Assembly (NCBI GenBank): GCA_019359675.1
Contig: JAHHGX010000082.1
Coordinates: 90,572-154,571, forward strand
From: Calothrix sp. FI2-JRJ7
GTDB taxonomy: Bacteria; Cyanobacteriota; Cyanobacteriia; Cyanobacteriales; Nostocaceae
Length of the DNA: 64,000 nt
Reading direction: 5' to 3'
The translations under genes were made by a program, and so were the position numbers. Positions 9,634 through 17,747 of the stretch are shown here, piece by piece (position 1 is the first letter of the stretch; every line of letters starts with the position of its first letter). The notes under the pieces were generated by a model, which made no database searches, had not been told where the DNA came from, and was given only the letters and a program-made list of their open reading frames with translations.

Positions 9634-10341
9634 ATGCAAGACAATCGTCCCAATTCTGGACAAAGTATTTTTGGCGGTAATATCCAAGTTGGTGGTAACA
9701 TTACTGTTGGTAATATTACGCAAAACTACCGCTCCAGTGAAGCAAATCAATCCGCAATGCAACCCGACAACCGACCTTCAAAACGCACTATTTTAACGAT
9801 GGCATCCAGTCCAGTAAATGAAGCAAGACTTCGACTGGATAAAGAAGTTAGGGAAATTAAAACGGTATTACGACTAGCAAAGCATGGTGCAAACTTTTCT
9901 TTGCAGCAACGAGAAGCAGTACGTCCAGATGATTTACAGGATGCTCTACTTGATGTGGAGCCAGAGATTGTACATTTTGGCGGACATGGCATGGGTGAGG
10001 ATGGACTGGCACTAGAAAATGAATTAGGAAAAACACAGCTAGTTTCCACTGATGCTTTAGCGAGATTGTTCAAATTATTAAATAGCCACGTACAATGTGT
10101 AGTCCTTAATGCCTGTTATTCTGAAGTGCAAGCAGAAACAATTAGTAAGCATATTGAATATGTAATTGGAATGAAGCAAGCAATTGGGGATGAAGCAGCA
10201 ATTAATTTTTCTAAGGGTTTCTACCGCGCCTTGGGTAATGGTAAATCTTTTGAAGAAGCCTTTGAATTTGGCTGCAATGCCATCGATTTGGAAAGCCTTC
10301 CAGATTATTTGACCCCAGTATTAAAAAAAAAGACCGATTAG
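9634..10341 (+). CDS. CHAT-type caspase-like protease with amyloid-like N-terminal motif
   Basis: A predicted cysteine protease of the CHAT family. From the ATG at 9634 (a GTG at 9574 is possible) the N-terminus carries SIFGGNIQVGGNITVGNITQ, similar to the tails of the two NB-ARC proteins. The CHAT core follows: RLRLDKEVREI, EIVHFGGHG with catalytic His118, and CVVLNACYSE with catalytic Cys161, then YVIGMKQAIGDEAAINF and the end LTPVLKKK. All hallmark blocks are present, so it is probably active. The frame stops right after a run of nine A, and the NACHT gene follows in the -1 frame, so the two may form one protein by frameshifting. Family role: a protease fired by STAND oligomers, causing cell death or substrate cleavage (inferred here). 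Confidence 0.8.
   Translation: MQDNRPNSGQSIFGGNIQVGGNITVGNITQNYRSSEANQSAMQPDNRPSKRTILTMASSPVNEARLRLDKEVREIKTVLRLAKHGANFSLQQREAVRPDDLQDALLDVEPEIVHFGGHGMGEDGLALENELGKTQLVSTDALARLFKLLNSHVQCVVLNACYSEVQAETISKHIEYVIGMKQAIGDEAAINFSKGFYRALGNGKSFEEAFEFGCNAIDLESLPDYLTPVLKKKTD
10323..10332 (+). promoter_or_regulatory. A9G slippery run (A AAA AAG) joining CHAT and NACHT frames
   Basis: Nine A then G. Read in the CHAT frame it gives the heptamer A AAA AAG at 10326-10332, the same as the dnaX -1 slippery site. A -1 slip continues as DRLAIAEPVETLVQQV into the NACHT frame with no stop. Transcriptional slippage on the A-run would do the same. No close stimulatory hairpin is evident, and a simple one-base indel remains possible. 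Confidence 0.5.
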
Positions 10342-10367
10342 CGATAGCAGAACCAGTTGAAACGCTT

Positions 10368-12347
10368 GTGCAACAAGTGCGAGCGCGTATCCACGATGAC
10401 ACCGAAAGTTTACACGGCACAATGCCGTTATGGGGAATTGACCATCCGGTGCCTTTGGGAGATTTGTTTGTAGATGTAAATATCCTAGAGTCACTTAGCA
10501 GCAGTCGCAGGTCGGAACTAGATGATTTGTGGCAAGACTTTACAAAAGGTAATTCTAACTATCGGAGTTTAGATCGAATTGGATTAGGCGGCCAACAGCA
10601 GCGTATTTCGGGGTTGGCAGTACTTAATAGGAATACAAACCTGATGGTAGTGGGTAAACCTGGTTCGGGAAAAACAACTTATTTACAACGAATTGTAACA
10701 GTATGTAACGCAGGTAAGCTACAAACACACCGCATTCCTGTGTTGATTAAACTACGGTATTTTGTAGACGATGGGCACCAGTTTGGCTATAATTTAGAGC
10801 AGTTTTTAAGGCAGCTTTGGCAGTTAAGTAATACAGATATCCAATTACTGCTAAATCAAGGTAGGGCATTAGTGTTGTTAGATGGGTTGGATGAGGTAAC
10901 GGGGGAAGCAGGAAAGCAAATTGCCAAAGAAATCAAGCGATTTGCCCGTGTCTATCCACAGGTACTGCTAGTGGTAGCTTGTCGAACGCAAACCCTACCA
11001 GATTTATTTGATTGGCGATCACAACGCTTTACTTGTGTAGAAGTGGCAGATTTTAATGAAGAGCAGGTGAGAGCTTTTGTAGCCCATTGGTTTGAGACAG
11101 TGTGTGGACATGTGGGGAAGAAACAGGCACAAGAATTTTTAGAAAAGTTGTTTCGGGAGGAAAACAAGACGATTCAGGAACTAGCAATCACACCTATTTT
11201 GCTAAGTTTGACTTGTGTAGTATTCCAACAAACACGAAAATTTTACTTGAAACGTTCAAATTTATATGAAGAAGGGTTGGAGTTATTGTTAGAACGATGG
11301 GATAAGTCAAAGGAAGTTGAGCGGGATGAGATTTATCGAAATTTATCGGTGGAGCGAAAGTTAGAGCTATTAATTTATATTGCGGTGAAAAAGTTTGAGC
11401 AAGAGCAGTACGTCTTATTCAAGCAGAAGGAATTGGAGGGGTATATTGAAGAGTTTTTGGGAATAGAACGACGGGAGAGCCGAGGAGTTTTGCGAGCAAT
11501 TGAGGCGCAGCATGGATTATTAATTGAAAGGGCGCAAGGAATTTGGTCATTTTCGCATTTGACATTTCAAGAGTATTTGGTGGCTAGCTATATCGTTGAG
11601 AATCAGCAAATCGAAGAATTAGTAGCTAATCATCTTACTGATAAAAATTGGTTAGAAATATTTCTAATCGTATCGGAACTTTTGTGTGAACTTGACAAGG
11701 CGGAATATTTATTAACAAAAATTGAGCAAAAAACAAAAGACTACATCTCTACGCCTACAGTAAAAGATATACTTTGCTGGGTAGATAGGGTAACAACAAA
11801 CTCACAAAGTGATATTAACTCAGTGGCAAAACGCGCTAGTGCATTATTCATTTTTATACTACTTGCAATTGCCTGTGGATTAAGGCATGATTTTGCTATA
11901 ACTAGACATCTTTTTCTTGACTTGCTTTTAATTTATAATTCCAACTTAGCTGCCTTGTTCGATTACACTCTTGTCTTCATCATTGATATTGGAAAAGATT
12001 TTAACCTAAATATTTCTCTTGCCAAAACAGTACAAGAATTAGATATATTAGATATTTCAGATAACTTAGTCAACGAGCTTAACAAGCTTGAAAAAACTAT
12101 TAATGGCAACAATAATAAAAGTTATCAGACAGAACGAAATGATATAGAAACTCTTGGATTAATAATTTGGCTTTCTATCCTTGGAATTAATATAGATATG
12201 TTCTCCCTTTCATCTAAAGAGGCGCATATCATTGATAATCTAATTTATGCTACTATTGTGATAGTTAAATGTAAAAAAGCAGCTATAACATTTAAAACTG
12301 AAACTTGGGAGAAGATAGAAAATAACATGTTGAAATTCCAACAATAA
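10368..12347 (+). CDS. NACHT-family STAND NTPase (possible CHAT-NACHT fusion)
   Basis: 659 residues from a GTG at 10368, but the same frame is open upstream to the A-run at 10323 and those residues look like a normal NACHT lead-in. The P-loop GKPGSGKT is at 96-103, Walker B is ALVLLDGLDEVTG near 170, then LLVVACRTQTLPDLF, ITPILLSLTCVVFQQ and the winged-helix end WSFSHLTFQEYLVASYI. The C-terminal 220 residues include one or two hydrophobic stretches (LFIFILLAIACGL) and have no recognised repeats. No convincing ribosome-binding site precedes the GTG, which favours translation from the CHAT gene. Expected role: an ATP-driven oligomerising switch controlling the CHAT protease; this is inference from family and adjacency. 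Confidence 0.8.
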   Translation: MQQVRARIHDDTESLHGTMPLWGIDHPVPLGDLFVDVNILESLSSSRRSELDDLWQDFTKGNSNYRSLDRIGLGGQQQRISGLAVLNRNTNLMVVGKPGSGKTTYLQRIVTVCNAGKLQTHRIPVLIKLRYFVDDGHQFGYNLEQFLRQLWQLSNTDIQLLLNQGRALVLLDGLDEVTGEAGKQIAKEIKRFARVYPQVLLVVACRTQTLPDLFDWRSQRFTCVEVADFNEEQVRAFVAHWFETVCGHVGKKQAQEFLEKLFREENKTIQELAITPILLSLTCVVFQQTRKFYLKRSNLYEEGLELLLERWDKSKEVERDEIYRNLSVERKLELLIYIAVKKFEQEQYVLFKQKELEGYIEEFLGIERRESRGVLRAIEAQHGLLIERAQGIWSFSHLTFQEYLVASYIVENQQIEELVANHLTDKNWLEIFLIVSELLCELDKAEYLLTKIEQKTKDYISTPTVKDILCWVDRVTTNSQSDINSVAKRASALFIFILLAIACGLRHDFAITRHLFLDLLLIYNSNLAALFDYTLVFIIDIGKDFNLNISLAKTVQELDILDISDNLVNELNKLEKTINGNNNKSYQTERNDIETLGLIIWLSILGINIDMFSLSSKEAHIIDNLIYATIVIVKCKKAAITFKTETWEKIENNMLKFQQ

Positions 12348-12655
12348 ATTTTTTAATATTCAGAGATAATCAAATGATTTAATAAGAACAAGTATAGAGA
12401 TTCTCATAAAAATTAAGTACACAATGGTGGTCAAGGATGCCTAACTCACAGGAGCTTTACAATTTAAATTGTACCTCACTTTATTAGTAAACGGTATAAC
12501 TTTCAATTATTCTAACTACATCAATAAATCAAATATAAAGATTGCATTGTAAGTATAAAAATCACTTTTAACTTACTTATAAGATTCTTGCAAGTAATAG
12601 AAAGTTTAACGGCTCACGCCTCTAGTTATTTGAAATATATACAGAGGTAACAGTC
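12348..12655. other. AT-rich intergenic gap
   Basis: About 300 bases separating the STAND island from the plasmid backbone. It holds only the GGCTCACGCC leader motif (12611-12620) and a GAGG ribosome-binding site before the GTG at 12656. I see no ORF. Confidence 0.5.
12611..12620 (+). promoter_or_regulatory. GGCTCACGCC leader motif, copy 1
   Basis: Exact 10-base motif with 35 bases between it and the start of the DUF6876 gene. Four other copies (one with a single change) sit at nearly the same place before other small genes in this window. Confidence 0.5.
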
Positions 12656-13018
12656 GTGGAAAGTGCTGAACAAATTACTGCCAAACTCAAGCGGCTTGTA
12701 GGTTCTGATGAAATTTATAAGCATTGGTTAGGCATCAAATATACTTCGGGAATTAAGTATCTTGCTGAAGCTGCTGAATGCTTTTGGTTGCTTGATGCTA
12801 TCGCTTCACACCAAAATGCTAACTTGCTATCCTTACCTCAACTGCAAGAATTTCAGATTTGGCATTTAGTAGTGCAAGAAAAATCTGGCGTTTTAATTTG
12901 TGAGTGGAATACAGGTAAAGAAGTTTTACGGCAGGAAATTCCATACACTAACTTTCCTCTGCCTCGTATCAAACTTTACCTGATAGAAAAAGTATTGCTT
13001 TTACCGAGTGAATATTAA
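12656..13018 (+). CDS. DUF6876 family protein
   Basis: 120 residues from a GTG with GAGG nine bases upstream. The pattern HWLGIKYTSGIKYLAEAA, FWLLDAIAS, FQIWHLVV and a C-terminus ending in LLLPSEY fits the small DUF6876 family found on plasmids and mobile DNA, for which I know no function. It looks intact and of usual length. It stands alone behind the first copy of the GGCTCACGCC leader motif and starts the block of small accessory genes. Confidence 0.72.
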   Translation: MESAEQITAKLKRLVGSDEIYKHWLGIKYTSGIKYLAEAAECFWLLDAIASHQNANLLSLPQLQEFQIWHLVVQEKSGVLICEWNTGKEVLRQEIPYTNFPLPRIKLYLIEKVLLLPSEY

Positions 13019-13060
13019 CTACAAATCAATACAGGCGCCAACAATCCATCCGTTAAAGTT

Positions 13061-13318
13061 ATGAATAAAAACAACATAACCCAGTTAGAGCTTGATTTCT
13101 CTGTGATTCAAAGGGGTACAAAAGTTCGGGTGAATGGGTACTATTGCCATAACTGGTTAGACCTAACAAATTGTATCGGAGTTGTTGATTCTTATTACCA
13201 ACCCACAGGCGATTATCTCGTTTATTTCAAAGACAAACCAGGCATTGCTGAAGGTACTCGTTTAATCCTTTATTACAGGCGCCAGCAATTGGAAGTCATT
13301 CCTGGTAAACGTGGTTAG
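13061..13318 (+). CDS. hypothetical protein, 85 aa
   Basis: Not recognised. A basic, aromatic-rich small protein with alternating hydrophobic strands (TKVRVNGYYCHNW, GDYLVYF, TRLILYYRR), which suggests a small beta-barrel (SH3- or KOW-like). It follows the DUF6876 gene by 42 bases and may share its transcript. No clear ribosome-binding site. Confidence 0.55.
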   Translation: MNKNNITQLELDFSVIQRGTKVRVNGYYCHNWLDLTNCIGVVDSYYQPTGDYLVYFKDKPGIAEGTRLILYYRRQQLEVIPGKRG

Positions 13319-13401
13319 TGCAGTTGGGAGCATTTGGTTAAGAAACATAAAAAACCAGAACGTTTGTGACTAAACAACATTAACCCAACAACTACACCCT
13401 T

Positions 13402-13629
13402 CTACAACTGGCGCCGTTTCTTAGTCTCCGAAGCAGGAGGAAAATCCTGTGCTTCCAACCATTCCTCAAACAACCTCTCGGATTCTTCAAAGTCTTCTTC
13501 CTGTTGCATTCGTAACCCTGCTATTGCAGCTAAATCATCAGCATGAACTATGCCCTGAGTTAACAGTTCGCTCCGTGTATCAAAGCTGTATGGCGAAGAA
13601 TACTTACGCTGTGGTTTTGGGTTATCCAT
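13402..13629 (-). CDS. hypothetical acidic protein, 75 aa
   Basis: A small charged protein with an acidic helix (EEDFEESERLFEEWLEAQDF) and a basic C-terminus. A GGAGG lies eight bases before the ATG, which strongly supports expression. It lies divergent from the large polymerase-like gene, with about 145 bases between them. Shape and size recall antitoxin-like or DNA-mimic proteins, but no family was recognised. Confidence 0.6.
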   Translation of the reverse strand: MDNPKPQRKYSSPYSFDTRSELLTQGIVHADDLAAIAGLRMQQEEDFEESERLFEEWLEAQDFPPASETKKRRQL

Positions 13630-13774
13630 AATATATAGCCTCCGACTTAATCCAAAGTGTGGGCAGAATAACCTTTTAACACTAAAGCGATAGCAAAACT
13701 TCTGCCCTAAGACCTATTAATCAAAAACTAGCAGAAAACAAAATTGTAGGTGACTTGATTGCAGCACTTGCATT

Positions 13775-16700
13775 ATGTCAATTACCTTAGAACATTTCTG
13801 CACAAAAACAGGAAAAACCATCTCTGTTGATGGTAAACCGTTAACAGAAACGATTGAACACTGTCTAGCAGAATATTTTGCCCCCAATGCCACATTTAAA
13901 TTAGGCGCCGTCTACCAAGGCTTAACGAAAGAAGCAGACCTACAAAAGTTTTCAAAACTTGGATTAAGCCTTGAGTTTGCTGCTGATGACCGCTTCTACT
14001 TTATGGATGAGGCGCTGCGAGAGAAAGTATTCGACCAACCACACTTCGGTGCCGCTTATGGAAGCAATATGTTTACTCCGTGTAAAAGTTTCGGTAAGCG
14101 CCAAAATCTCAGGGTGTTGGTAGTTGATGCTAGCACTGGCGCTTCGGGTGGGGTAATGCCAAATGAAGAAGCGATTAAATTAGTGGGTGATGGAGATGCA
14201 AAAATTGATGCATCGTTACATCAAAGTTTAGGTAACGAACCAGAAACTCCCTTTCAAACAAGGTTTGGCATCAAGGAACGACGTGCGGGACTTGACCCAG
14301 ACAATGATTCCCAATCAATAAATCAAACATGGCAGATAGGTAAAGGTACATTTGCTCCGCGCGATTTAAGTAATGTTGGAAATGGCTACGACCTAATTAT
14401 TTCTACCGAACAGCTTAAAGGAAGAGTGGGGGAGCGGGGGAGTGGGAGAGTGGGGGAATTGAAAAAAGATAGCACTCAGCTTACTGAATTTTCAAATTGT
14501 CCACCCTCCTTATCCCCCACTCCCCCACTGTCCCCATCCCCTACTCCTCTTGTTCCCGGTGAATACTTAATGACAATGGGTATTGGGAATAAAACTGATG
14601 CATACTACGGTATCACCTCGACAGGCGCCCAATTTTGGAATTTATTTCCAGAAGGGGTAAAGGGTGATGTACTACCACGACTAGAAAGGCGCCTCTCAGA
14701 ATTATCCCAAATGGCAAGTGACCCTAGAAAGATAGCTGCTGATTACATTGAGTCGATGGATAATAAGCATAAACACCAGATAAAAAGGGAAACTGAGCAG
14801 GAAGATTTTATTGATTTTGACAGTTTGAATTTACATGGTTTAGAAAAACTTATTGATGATGCTTTTGGCGCCAGCGACCAAGATATAATTTATCGCGTTC
14901 TCAAAGCCGATTTACAAGGACACTGCCAGCTACTAGAACATCCCAAAATTGTAGATAAGCTTGCTGAACATTGGCGCGAGCAATATATGGATTGTGCTAC
15001 GGGTAGATTCATCAAATTTGATTCAGCAATGGCACAAACTTGTCATGACCTAGCCCCTAATGAAGTTTGCTATCAGAACTTTCCTGATGGCGCCGAATTA
15101 ATTGTTTATCGCAGTCCGGTTGCCAACTCGAACACCGTAGATGTTTACATTAACCGTCATCTACCAAACGAACCAAACGATATCGGCACAATTAAGATGG
15201 CGCCACAGGGACTAAAGCATTCGCTATCAGATTGCGATGGCGACCGCATGGCGATAGCACTTGCAAGTGATTTTCCCTACACAGCAGCAGAGATTAAAGA
15301 AAAACAACTGAATTACAAACGCTATGCTGAAATCGTCAAACCCAATAAAAAGGCTTATACAGGCTCTTTTGAGCAAATCGCCTTAGACGCGATGGAAAAT
15401 AAAGTTGGCTTAGTTGCCAATTTATGTATGAAAAGCATCGCGCTTGAAAATGAATGCATATCGATTCCCAGTACAGATGCTTGGTCGTTGATGAAAAATA
15501 TTTCTTGCGCTGCGGTGAAAATGTTGTTTGCAGAATCTGACCAATATAAGCCAGTTCAATATCCTGACAATATTAGAAAACAAATTAAACAATTATCACA
15601 GTTATGCTTAGAAAATAATAAAATAAATGTTAATATTGGTGAAACTCAGACGCTAGATGAATATAACCAAATTCGAGACAAGAAGAATTTACCTCTACTG
15701 TCATCAGAAGATGTAAATAAATTTTTAGAAAAATGCAAGCAGTTTTATCACGATTTAGTTGGTGTACTAGGAGGACAATTACAAATTGAGGTTGACAGGG
15801 GAAAAAGCGCTAACCGTTCCGACCCAGCAATTATAAACGCTTGCAGCGCTATTATCAAAAGCTTTGACGTGGCGCCTTGGGTAGAGGAAAGGAAAGTTGA
15901 TGACGTATACACAACCAGAGGTATAAAGCTCAATGGTCACGGTGCCATCGATATTATGGCAGCCAAAACAAACGAGGCATTTACAGAAAATTCCCTCGAA
16001 GCGCGCTCTACACAGCAATTCCAAGATTTATTCAAGCAAGTTACATTTACTTCATCTCAAAGAGAGAATGCCATACAAATTAAGAAAACCTACGACACGT
16101 TGATAAATCGGGCAATCGAAATTGGTCGTGAAGCTGAGCAGGCGCCAGGACCAAGAATCATTGCAACCAGTCCAAAAGGCAACCATCTAGAAATACTGGG
16201 TTTGACAGAATTTAAACATCCCAACGCCTTCGATAAGAGAAAACTCGATATACTAATTGTTGAAAATAATAACTCTTCCCCCAAAGGCGCCCGAAATAAG
16301 TGGATAGCACTTGCCCCAGTTTTTAACGCGGATGGTGAGCCAGAACTAAAACTTGATAAAAAACAGAAATACAAGCGCTTAGGCTACATATCTCAAGAAA
16401 GCGCAAAAAATTATCCAGAAATTACGAAACAAGAATTTAAGGAACTGACGGCAGAGATTGTACCAGGTGTAACACAAAGCCAAGTTCAAGCTGCTTTTAA
16501 ACAAGTGCGAGAATTTGCGGGCACCACAGCACAAAGTATTCCTAACTCTCATAAAGAAGCATTGGCAGCAGCAATGTGGCAAGTTTCAACAGCTTCTAAA
16601 GAAGATACAGAACGGGGTTTTAGGAAAACATCAGCTGTTTTCGCAATTTTTGGAGCAGAGTCAGTAGAACGATTGCACTCTCTACAGTTCACAGATTTTG

Positions 16701-17695
16701 CGATTGTAGGAACCCACAAACCATGTAACGAGCATTTAGGACGCTCCTGGGTTGGTGAAAAAGTTGAATGCAGCATAGAAAAGGCGCCTGACCCAGCCAA
16801 CCCCGAACTTTGGAAGCGTTGGCTAGTTGCCGAAGGTAAAAAGCTGGGGGTATTTCGCAGCGAATCAGCCCAATTACCTATCGGCACTTCATTTGAAGCA
16901 GAAATTACCTCGCCTCATAGCGCTTCAGTTATTATCACCAGCAGCCAAGGTAATCAGTTGAAAGTAGGGCAGTTAAAAAAGTACGCTTTTGCTGACCAAG
17001 AATGGAAAGGGGAACAAGGTACTATAACAATTAACCATTCTCAAAACTCTAACGCTGCTAAACCCATTGCTCTAGTTGATGGTAAACCCTTGGGAGTCAT
17101 TGATTCAGAATCATTTACCAGCCTAAGCGAAAAGTTACGCGCGCATGGTAGGCAAGTTCAAGGTTTTCAATTTAAAGCGACCCTCGAATCGGCGCCTGCA
17201 ACAATAGCTAACATCAAGGTAAATCCCTCTTCAATTAAATATCCTGAAATCTGGACGAGGGAACAGGCAGATACTAAATCTCATGGCGCCGCAAAAAAAC
17301 AAAGCCAACAGTCAACAGAAGAAGAAACAAATCAGCAGTTGAGTAAAACAGCAACTTCCCCTAATCCTCAAAATCAGAAAGCACTCAGCGTCAGGCGCCC
17401 GACTTGGGAACAAAATTTAATCAATGCCAGTTTCGCCGCGATTAAAGAAAATCCCGTCAACAAAGATGAAGTTCTGCAAACAGGTATAATTGATTCTAAG
17501 TATGTAGCCATTTATCATGCTCAAAAAGAAACTTTCTCAATTGTGAATGATAATCAAGAAATAATTTACAAAGCCACTAAAAATCAGGAAGCATCCATTA
17601 ATAAGCTCACCCCAGAAGAAAAGCAGTATTGGCAAAACCCGTCAAAATCCTCAAAACAACAAAAATTGAAAGAATTTGGTAAAGATTTAAATTGA
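13775..17695 (+). CDS. large protein with RNA-polymerase-like double-psi barrel motifs
   Basis: 1306 residues. The centre reads IKMAPQGLKHSLSDCDGDRM; the D-x-D-G-D (Asp486, Asp488, Asp490) followed by RMAIAL lines up with the metal-binding motif of RNA polymerase beta-prime (NADFDGDQMAVHV) and of eukaryotic-type RdRPs (DLDGD). About 45 residues earlier, YRSPVANSNTVDVYI matches the RNP/RAP strand of the same barrel. Downstream NKVGLVANL (542-550) resembles the post-barrel helix of RdRPs. Upstream, a possible first barrel has PFQTRFG (159-165) and a Gly-Lys at WQIGKGTF (Lys190). A repeat element adds an in-frame segment at about 216-259. The C-terminal 500 residues are unassigned. I infer a single-chain nucleic-acid polymerase. 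Alternative: a barrel protein without polymerase activity. Confidence 0.6.
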   Translation: MSITLEHFCTKTGKTISVDGKPLTETIEHCLAEYFAPNATFKLGAVYQGLTKEADLQKFSKLGLSLEFAADDRFYFMDEALREKVFDQPHFGAAYGSNMFTPCKSFGKRQNLRVLVVDASTGASGGVMPNEEAIKLVGDGDAKIDASLHQSLGNEPETPFQTRFGIKERRAGLDPDNDSQSINQTWQIGKGTFAPRDLSNVGNGYDLIISTEQLKGRVGERGSGRVGELKKDSTQLTEFSNCPPSLSPTPPLSPSPTPLVPGEYLMTMGIGNKTDAYYGITSTGAQFWNLFPEGVKGDVLPRLERRLSELSQMASDPRKIAADYIESMDNKHKHQIKRETEQEDFIDFDSLNLHGLEKLIDDAFGASDQDIIYRVLKADLQGHCQLLEHPKIVDKLAEHWREQYMDCATGRFIKFDSAMAQTCHDLAPNEVCYQNFPDGAELIVYRSPVANSNTVDVYINRHLPNEPNDIGTIKMAPQGLKHSLSDCDGDRMAIALASDFPYTAAEIKEKQLNYKRYAEIVKPNKKAYTGSFEQIALDAMENKVGLVANLCMKSIALENECISIPSTDAWSLMKNISCAAVKMLFAESDQYKPVQYPDNIRKQIKQLSQLCLENNKINVNIGETQTLDEYNQIRDKKNLPLLSSEDVNKFLEKCKQFYHDLVGVLGGQLQIEVDRGKSANRSDPAIINACSAIIKSFDVAPWVEERKVDDVYTTRGIKLNGHGAIDIMAAKTNEAFTENSLEARSTQQFQDLFKQVTFTSSQRENAIQIKKTYDTLINRAIEIGREAEQAPGPRIIATSPKGNHLEILGLTEFKHPNAFDKRKLDILIVENNNSSPKGARNKWIALAPVFNADGEPELKLDKKQKYKRLGYISQESAKNYPEITKQEFKELTAEIVPGVTQSQVQAAFKQVREFAGTTAQSIPNSHKEALAAAMWQVSTASKEDTERGFRKTSAVFAIFGAESVERLHSLQFTDFAIVGTHKPCNEHLGRSWVGEKVECSIEKAPDPANPELWKRWLVAEGKKLGVFRSESAQLPIGTSFEAEITSPHSASVIITSSQGNQLKVGQLKKYAFADQEWKGEQGTITINHSQNSNAAKPIALVDGKPLGVIDSESFTSLSEKLRAHGRQVQGFQFKATLESAPATIANIKVNPSSIKYPEIWTREQADTKSHGAAKKQSQQSTEEETNQQLSKTATSPNPQNQKALSVRRPTWEQNLINASFAAIKENPVNKDEVLQTGIIDSKYVAIYHAQKETFSIVNDNQEIIYKATKNQEASINKLTPEEKQYWQNPSKSSKQQKLKEFGKDLN
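14421..14550. repeat. purine/pyrimidine mirror-arm element, copy 1 (inside polymerase-like gene)
   Basis: A G/A-rich left arm built on GAGTGGGGGAG-like units, a spacer of about 50 bases, and a complementary C/T-rich right arm. It is in frame within the 1306-aa gene, encoding roughly residues 216-259 (right arm reads LSPSPTP), between the two proposed barrels. Four related copies occur at 27544, 29766, 44466 and 60065. Confidence 0.75.
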
Positions 17696-17747
17696 TAATA
17701 AAAATCATTACAATTATCAGCAACTGGATGCTCTTTGTGGCGCCACA

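Noticed and set aside
10362..10381. Hairpin CGC-TTG/CAA-GTGCG as frameshift stimulator
   Set aside because: It starts about 30 bases after the slippery site, too far for known stimulators, and the stem is bulged.
14421..14550. The GAGTGGGGG tandem-like units as a CRISPR array
   Set aside because: No regular spacers; the units form two complementary arms and the whole is in frame in a gene.
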